A stretch of 64,000 nucleotides of DNA from positions 62,001 to 126,000 of the forward strand of contig NZ_LXEO01000014.1 of the NCBI RefSeq assembly GCF_001654865.1, in the 5' to 3' direction. The notes beneath the pieces were generated by a model. It did not search any database. It saw only the letters and a program-made list of their open reading frames with translations, and was not told the DNA's origin. This document shows, one piece after another, positions 60,243-64,000 of this stretch; the first letter of the stretch is position 1; the number at the start of each line of letters is the position of its first letter. This stretch comes from Buttiauxella noackiae ATCC 51607. Lineage in GTDB: Bacteria; Pseudomonadota; Gammaproteobacteria; Enterobacterales; Enterobacteriaceae. The position numbers and the translations under genes are program-made.

Positions 60243-61355
60243 ATGCCACAGACCACACCACATCGCGCTCCATTCCGTGCCGACATTGTCGGTAGTTTCT
60301 TACGTCCAGCCACTATCAAAAATGCCCGTCAGGCGTTTGCTGAAGGTGAAATCGACGCCAGCCAGTTGCGCAAAGTTGAAGATGATGCGATTCGTGCTTC
60401 GGTCGAGCAGCAGTGCGCTTGCGGCCTGCACGTGGTGACTGATGGTGAGTTCCGTCGGGCGTGGTGGCATTTTGATTTCTTCGACGGCCTGCAAGGTGTG
60501 GAACGCTACGAATCAGAACAGGGCATTCAGTTTAATGGGGTACAGACCAAAGCACACAGCGTGCGTGTGGTGGGTAAACTTGGGTTTGGTTCGCACCCAA
60601 TGCTGGAAGATTTTCGCTATCTGAAAAGCATCAGCGGCAACGCGGTGCCAAAAATGACCATTCCAAGCCCAAGCGTGTTGCATTTCCGTGGTGGCCGCAA
60701 TGCTATCGACAGTAATGTGTACCCTGATTTAAAAGAGTATTTTGACGATCTTGCAACGACCTGGCGCGATGCCATTCAGGCGTTTTATGCAGCAGGTTGC
60801 CGTTATCTGCAACTTGATGACACCGTTTGGGCTTATCTGTGCTCCGATGCACAACGTAAAGAGATCCGCGAGCGTGGTGATGATCCAGACCAACTGGCGA
60901 AAATCTATGCTCAGGTGCTGAATAAAGCGCTGGAAGGCAAGCCGGACGATTTGGTTATCGGCCTGCATGTTTGCCGCGGTAACTTCCGTTCAACCTGGAT
61001 TTCTGAGGGGGGTTACGAGCCAGTTGCTGAAGTGTTGTTCGGCAGTGTCAATGTGGATGCCTTCTTCCTTGAATACGATAACGACCGTTCCGGTGATTTT
61101 GCGCCGCTGCGCTTTGTGCGCCCGGGTCATCAGCAGGTAGTTTTAGGGCTTATCACCACAAAAAATGGTGAGCTGGAAAACCCTGAGTTGATTGAACAAC
61201 GAATTAACGAAGCCGCGCAATATGTTGATATCAACCAAATCTGCCTCAGCCCGCAGTGTGGCTTTGCCTCAACAGAGGAGGGTAATAGCCTTACGCCCGA
61301 GCAGCAGTGGGATAAAGTCCGCCTGGTGACGGAGCTTGCTGAAAAGGTTTGGTAA
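60243..61355 (+). CDS. Cobalamin-independent methionine synthase C-terminal-domain protein (YxjG-like)
   Basis: This 370-residue protein is the catalytic MetE/UROD-like barrel alone, about half the length of MetE. It has RADIVGSFLRP, VTDGEFRRAWW, YLQLDDTVWAY, IGLHVCRGN and NQICLSPQCGFAS, which hold the His, Cys, Glu and second Cys zinc ligands. Such stand-alone proteins transfer a methyl group to a thiol in methionine-related or thioether metabolism; the exact donor is unknown. A MetR-like site lies upstream. Confidence 0.92.
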   Translation: MPQTTPHRAPFRADIVGSFLRPATIKNARQAFAEGEIDASQLRKVEDDAIRASVEQQCACGLHVVTDGEFRRAWWHFDFFDGLQGVERYESEQGIQFNGVQTKAHSVRVVGKLGFGSHPMLEDFRYLKSISGNAVPKMTIPSPSVLHFRGGRNAIDSNVYPDLKEYFDDLATTWRDAIQAFYAAGCRYLQLDDTVWAYLCSDAQRKEIRERGDDPDQLAKIYAQVLNKALEGKPDDLVIGLHVCRGNFRSTWISEGGYEPVAEVLFGSVNVDAFFLEYDNDRSGDFAPLRFVRPGHQQVVLGLITTKNGELENPELIEQRINEAAQYVDINQICLSPQCGFASTEEGNSLTPEQQWDKVRLVTELAEKVW

Positions 61356-61465
61356 CGAGCAAGCCGATTGTTCACGGACCCAGAGACATCCAGGGTGGAT
61401 AGTCCAGGCCATGGTAGAGAAGTGTTCGGACACATGGTGAGCAATTTTTAACATCCTTTACCCAT

Positions 61466-61496
61466 CATGATCGGCCTGTTTTTCAGGTCGATCATG
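61466..61496. terminator. Dyad after the MetE-like gene
   Basis: CATGATCGGCCTG and CAGGTCGATCATG form a 13-bp stem with one mismatch and a TTTTT loop. No T-run follows, so terminator function is uncertain. Confidence 0.45.
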
Positions 61497-61699
61497 CCCG
61501 CTCTTGTGCTGTACTAACGCACTTCATATTGTCCCCATCCAGCTTCCTTCTGCCGATATGCTCGCGGATAAACGCCTTTAGCTACACGTCCCTAATACTG
61601 AGTTTCCCACTGATATCCACTTTCCTGACCATCCCCCTGGATCGTACTTTGCCGCCAACCGTACTTTGCAAAAGATCGCTCCAATCCTCAAAAAAACCC

Positions 61700-61730
61700 T
61701 TGACCTTCCAACAGTGGTAAGTCGGCTAAA
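61700..61730 (+). promoter_or_regulatory. MerR-family (GolS/CueR-like) promoter of the RND operon
   Basis: TTGACC (-35, 61700-61705) is followed by a 19-bp spacer and GCTAAA. The long spacer and the dyad starting ACCTTCCAACAGTGG are typical of CueR- and GolS-controlled promoters, where a gold- or copper-sensing MerR-type regulator twists the DNA. Transcription would start about 55 bp before the adaptor gene. Confidence 0.6.
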
Positions 61731-61791
61731 TGGCTGAAGAGCTGTTTCGGCTCAGCAAAATTAACCGTCGATTCCCGTCTTAAAGGGCAAA

Positions 61792-62961
61792 ATGATGAAA
61801 GCCAATTCCGTAATCTTAATGACTGCGACGATAAGCGTCGTGCTCGCTATCGCTGGGTGTAATGAGACGGCAACCGTTGCCGCTGCCGTAAAGCCGCCTG
61901 GTGTTCCGGTGGCTGAGGTGATAGTTCGCCCAGTGACGCCCTTTGTCGAACTCACCGGCTCGCTGACCGCCGTTAAGCGAGTAGAACTTCGCCCACGAGT
62001 TGCAGGCTATCTTCAGGCCGTGAGCGTACCCGAAGGAAGTGTTGTTGAAGCGGGCAGTGAACTGTTTCGTATTGACCCTCGAGTATTTCAGGCCCGAGTG
62101 AATGCTGAGAGGGCGCGCTTACGAGAGGCTGAAGCGGCATCAATGCTTGCGCAGACAGAATATACCCGAACCCAACGACTGTTCACCCAAAAAGTGGTTG
62201 CTCGCGAGCGTCTCGACAATGCAACTGCTTCGCTGAATATGGGTAAAGCCCAGGTTGATGCCGCAAAAGCAGCATTGGATGCAGCGCTACTGGACATGAG
62301 TTTCACGCGCGTCACTGCGCCAATTGGCGGGCGTGTTGGCCAGGTTCTCGTTACCGAGGGTAACTATGTCGCCAGTGGCGTAACGCCACTCACAACGATC
62401 GTCTCGATTAACCCACTTCATGTCTATTTCGATGTCGACGAGCGTACGTATTTGCAATCGCTCGCCGCAGGGCGAGTCAACGCTAGCTCGGACGGATCGC
62501 AGGCGGCAAAAGTCATGGTAGCTCTGCCCACCGATAAGACCTATTCGCGGCAAGGCCGTGTCGATTTTCTCTCCAACGCCGCCGATCGTGGCACGGGAAC
62601 GGTGCGTATCCGTGCGGTTGTCGACAACCCTGATGGGCATTTGATGCCCGGTCTTTTTGCCAGGGTCAAACTGGAGACCGGCGTATCGCAATCCAGGGTG
62701 CTGATCTCAGATCAATCGATTGGCACCGACCAGGGCCGCCGCTACGTACTTGTTGTTGGCAAAGATGACAAGACGGAATACCGCCCCGTCGAGACTGGGC
62801 CGATGGTCGAGGGTTTACGAGTGATAGAGCAAGGTTTGCAGCCAGGCGAGCGCATCGTCGTTAAAGGGCTGGTACGTCCGGGTATGCAAGTCACGCCACA
62901 GACAGCAGCAATTGATGGCACGCCTGTTGTGGTCCCACCAGCATCAGGAGGCGCACAATGA
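61792..62961 (+). CDS. RND efflux periplasmic adaptor (membrane fusion protein, GesA/MexE-like)
   Basis: This 389-residue lipoprotein precursor has the lipobox LAIAGC (Cys23), a biotinyl-lipoyl-like segment (PRVAGYLQAVSVPEGSVVEA), an alpha-helical hairpin (about 98-165, with REAEAASMLAQTEYTRTQRL and the RVTAPIGGRVG return) and beta-barrel and membrane-proximal domains. It links an RND pump to an outer membrane channel. Its stop overlaps the pump gene start (ATGA). The MerR-type promoter suggests a metal-induced GesABC-like system; antibiotic pumps of the MexEF type are equally close by sequence feel. Confidence 0.9.
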   Translation: MMKANSVILMTATISVVLAIAGCNETATVAAAVKPPGVPVAEVIVRPVTPFVELTGSLTAVKRVELRPRVAGYLQAVSVPEGSVVEAGSELFRIDPRVFQARVNAERARLREAEAASMLAQTEYTRTQRLFTQKVVARERLDNATASLNMGKAQVDAAKAALDAALLDMSFTRVTAPIGGRVGQVLVTEGNYVASGVTPLTTIVSINPLHVYFDVDERTYLQSLAAGRVNASSDGSQAAKVMVALPTDKTYSRQGRVDFLSNAADRGTGTVRIRAVVDNPDGHLMPGLFARVKLETGVSQSRVLISDQSIGTDQGRRYVLVVGKDDKTEYRPVETGPMVEGLRVIEQGLQPGERIVVKGLVRPGMQVTPQTAAIDGTPVVVPPASGGAQ

Positions 62962-64000
62962 CTTTCCCTCGTTTTTTCATCGATCGCCCGATCTTTGCCA
63001 TCGTCCTGTCGATTCTAATGGTGATCGCCGGAACCGTTGCCTTCTTCCAATTGCCACTTAGCGAATATCCAGCGGTGACGCCGCCGACCGTGCAAGTGAC
63101 GGCTTCTTATCCTGGTGCCAATCCTAAGGTGATCGCTGAAACAGTGGCAGCACCACTTGAGCAGGCAATCACCGGGGTCGAGGGCATGCTGTATATGTCG
63201 TCACAATCGGCAACCGATGGTCGAATGATCCTGACGGTCACGTTTAAGCAGGGGACTGATGCCGATATGGCACAGATCCAGGTACAAAACCGAGTCTCGC
63301 GCGCGCTGCCGCGCCTGCCTGAGGAGGTACAGCGCCAGGGCGTCGTCACACAAAAAACCTCCCCGGACATCTTGATGGTGGTTCACCTGCTGTCGCCTGA
63401 TAAACGTTACGATCCTCTCTATATTTCGAATTACGCTTACCTCCAGGTGCGCGATGAGCTGTCCCGCATTCCGGGGATCAGTGACGTCCTGGTTTGGGGG
63501 GCGGGTGAATACAGTATGCGGCTTTGGCTCGATCCAGACCTGATCGCCGCCAGAGGATTGACGGCGGGTGATGTTATCGCCGCAGTACGCGAGCAGAACG
63601 TACAGGTGGCGGCCGGTTCAGTCGGGCAGACTCCCAATTCCAATGCCGCATTTCAGGTGACGGTGAACACGCTCGGGCGCTTGACCGACGAGGAGCAGTT
63701 CGGTGACATCATTATTCGCACAGGGGACAACGGGCAGGTAACGCGTTTGCGCGATGTCGCTCGCATCGAGATGGGTGCCGATGCCTATGCGCTGCGCAGC
63801 CTGCTTGACGGTGAACCCGCAGTGGCTTTGCAAATCATTCAGAGCCCGGGTGCCAACGCGCTGGATGTTTCGCAAGCGGTGCGGACAACCATGCAGCGGT
63901 TGGAAGCTAACTTCCCGGAAGGGCTCAGTTCGCGCATCGCCTATGACCCCACGGTCTTTGTCAGTGCCTCACTTGAGTCAGTAGTCATCACCCTGTTGGA
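62958..64000 (+). CDS. RND efflux pump inner membrane subunit, truncated by window edge
   Basis: The open frame of 347 codons starts at 62958 and continues past the right edge; full HAE1-type pumps have about 1040 residues. TM1 (FFIDRPIFAIVLSILMVIAG) and the porter-domain signature PLSEYPAVTPPTVQVTASYP are present, with EQAITGVEGMLYMSSQSATD and VQNRVSRALPRLPEEVQRQG. This is the hydrophobe/amphiphile type, not the CusA heavy-metal type. It forms a tripartite pump with the adaptor before it. Confidence 0.95.
   Translation, partial: MTFPRFFIDRPIFAIVLSILMVIAGTVAFFQLPLSEYPAVTPPTVQVTASYPGANPKVIAETVAAPLEQAITGVEGMLYMSSQSATDGRMILTVTFKQGTDADMAQIQVQNRVSRALPRLPEEVQRQGVVTQKTSPDILMVVHLLSPDKRYDPLYISNYAYLQVRDELSRIPGISDVLVWGAGEYSMRLWLDPDLIAARGLTAGDVIAAVREQNVQVAAGSVGQTPNSNAAFQVTVNTLGRLTDEEQFGDIIIRTGDNGQVTRLRDVARIEMGADAYALRSLLDGEPAVALQIIQSPGANALDVSQAVRTTMQRLEANFPEGLSSRIAYDPTVFVSASLESVVITLL

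Larger units (their letters stand above)
61356..61791. other. Intergenic region before the RND efflux operon
   Basis: No intact gene is present in these 436 bases. A near-perfect dyad (61466-61496) follows the MetE-like gene. The minus-strand frame 61492-61689 is open apart from one TAG at 61582-61584 and reads like a decayed coding fragment (MVRKVDISGKLSIRD, then HIGRRKLDGDNMKCV). A MerR-family-type promoter lies at 61700-61730. Confidence 0.6.

Noticed and set aside
61269-61454. 61-codon minus-strand frame overlapping the end of the MetE-like gene
   Set aside because: It lies mostly antisense to a confident gene and has no recognisable similarity or ribosome site.

Overview
This window is chromosomal DNA of an enterobacterium (Enterobacteriaceae, Buttiauxella/Kluyvera/Enterobacter-like; the genus cannot be fixed from the sequence alone). 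Nearly every gene has a recognisable E. coli or Klebsiella relative, and runs of E. coli gene order survive: pntAB-ydgH-ydgI-folM-rstA, uspE-fnr-ogt-abgTBA-abgR-smrA and ydcJ-opgD-rimL-ydcK-tehAB-ydcL-ydcO-ydcP(rlhA). As I recall the E. coli map, these blocks lie apart there, so the region is rearranged and carries insertions. No tRNA, rRNA, CRISPR array, complete insertion sequence or prophage is visible.

Layout. 1-6 kb: a truncated PTS EIIC-EAL fusion, rstA without its kinase gene rstB, folM, ydgI and ydgH. 6-10 kb: transhydrogenase pntAB and a small lipoprotein. 10-19 kb: uspE, fnr with an FNR box just upstream, ogt, the aminobenzoyl-glutamate genes abgABT with divergent abgR, and smrA. 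18.7-27.5 kb: an enzymatically complete protocatechuate (beta-ketoadipate) module, pcaIJFBDC and pcaHG, with two regulators, PcaR (IclR type) and PcaQ (LysR type). 27.7-35.6 kb: ydcJ, an OmpN/OmpC-type porin with a divergent MicC-like small RNA candidate, a LysR/aminotransferase/binding-protein group, and opgD. 35.6-49.7 kb: hicAB toxin-antitoxin, hpxO, rimL, ydcK, tehAB, a VOC protein, ydcL, an EamA/AraC pair, ydcO, a GGDEF-EAL protein and rlhA. 49.7-61.4 kb: small accessory units (LysR/PACE efflux, aldehyde dehydrogenase/AraC, tam, a GFA protein, an RcnB-like protein, ftrA/rhodanese, a DUF1993 protein, yneE, a MetE-like protein). 61.7-64 kb: the start of an RND efflux operon behind a MerR-family-type promoter; its pump gene runs off the right edge.

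How the genes work together. PcaHG opens protocatechuate, PcaB, PcaC and PcaD take it to beta-ketoadipate, and PcaIJ and PcaF convert that to succinyl-CoA and acetyl-CoA. AbgABT import and split p-aminobenzoyl-glutamate. PntAB balances NADH and NADPH, and FNR controls the anaerobic switch. Two cyclic-di-GMP proteins are present, one fused to a sugar-permease domain.

The most interesting signals are the EIIC-EAL fusion, a tandem array matching the Pseudomonas PcaR operator, the MicC-like RNA with a duplicated 5' seed, a GolS/CueR-like box before the RND operon, a perfect 21-bp inverted repeat beside an 18-bp palindrome after pcaG, and a REP-like hairpin family whose stems vary in a compensatory way.
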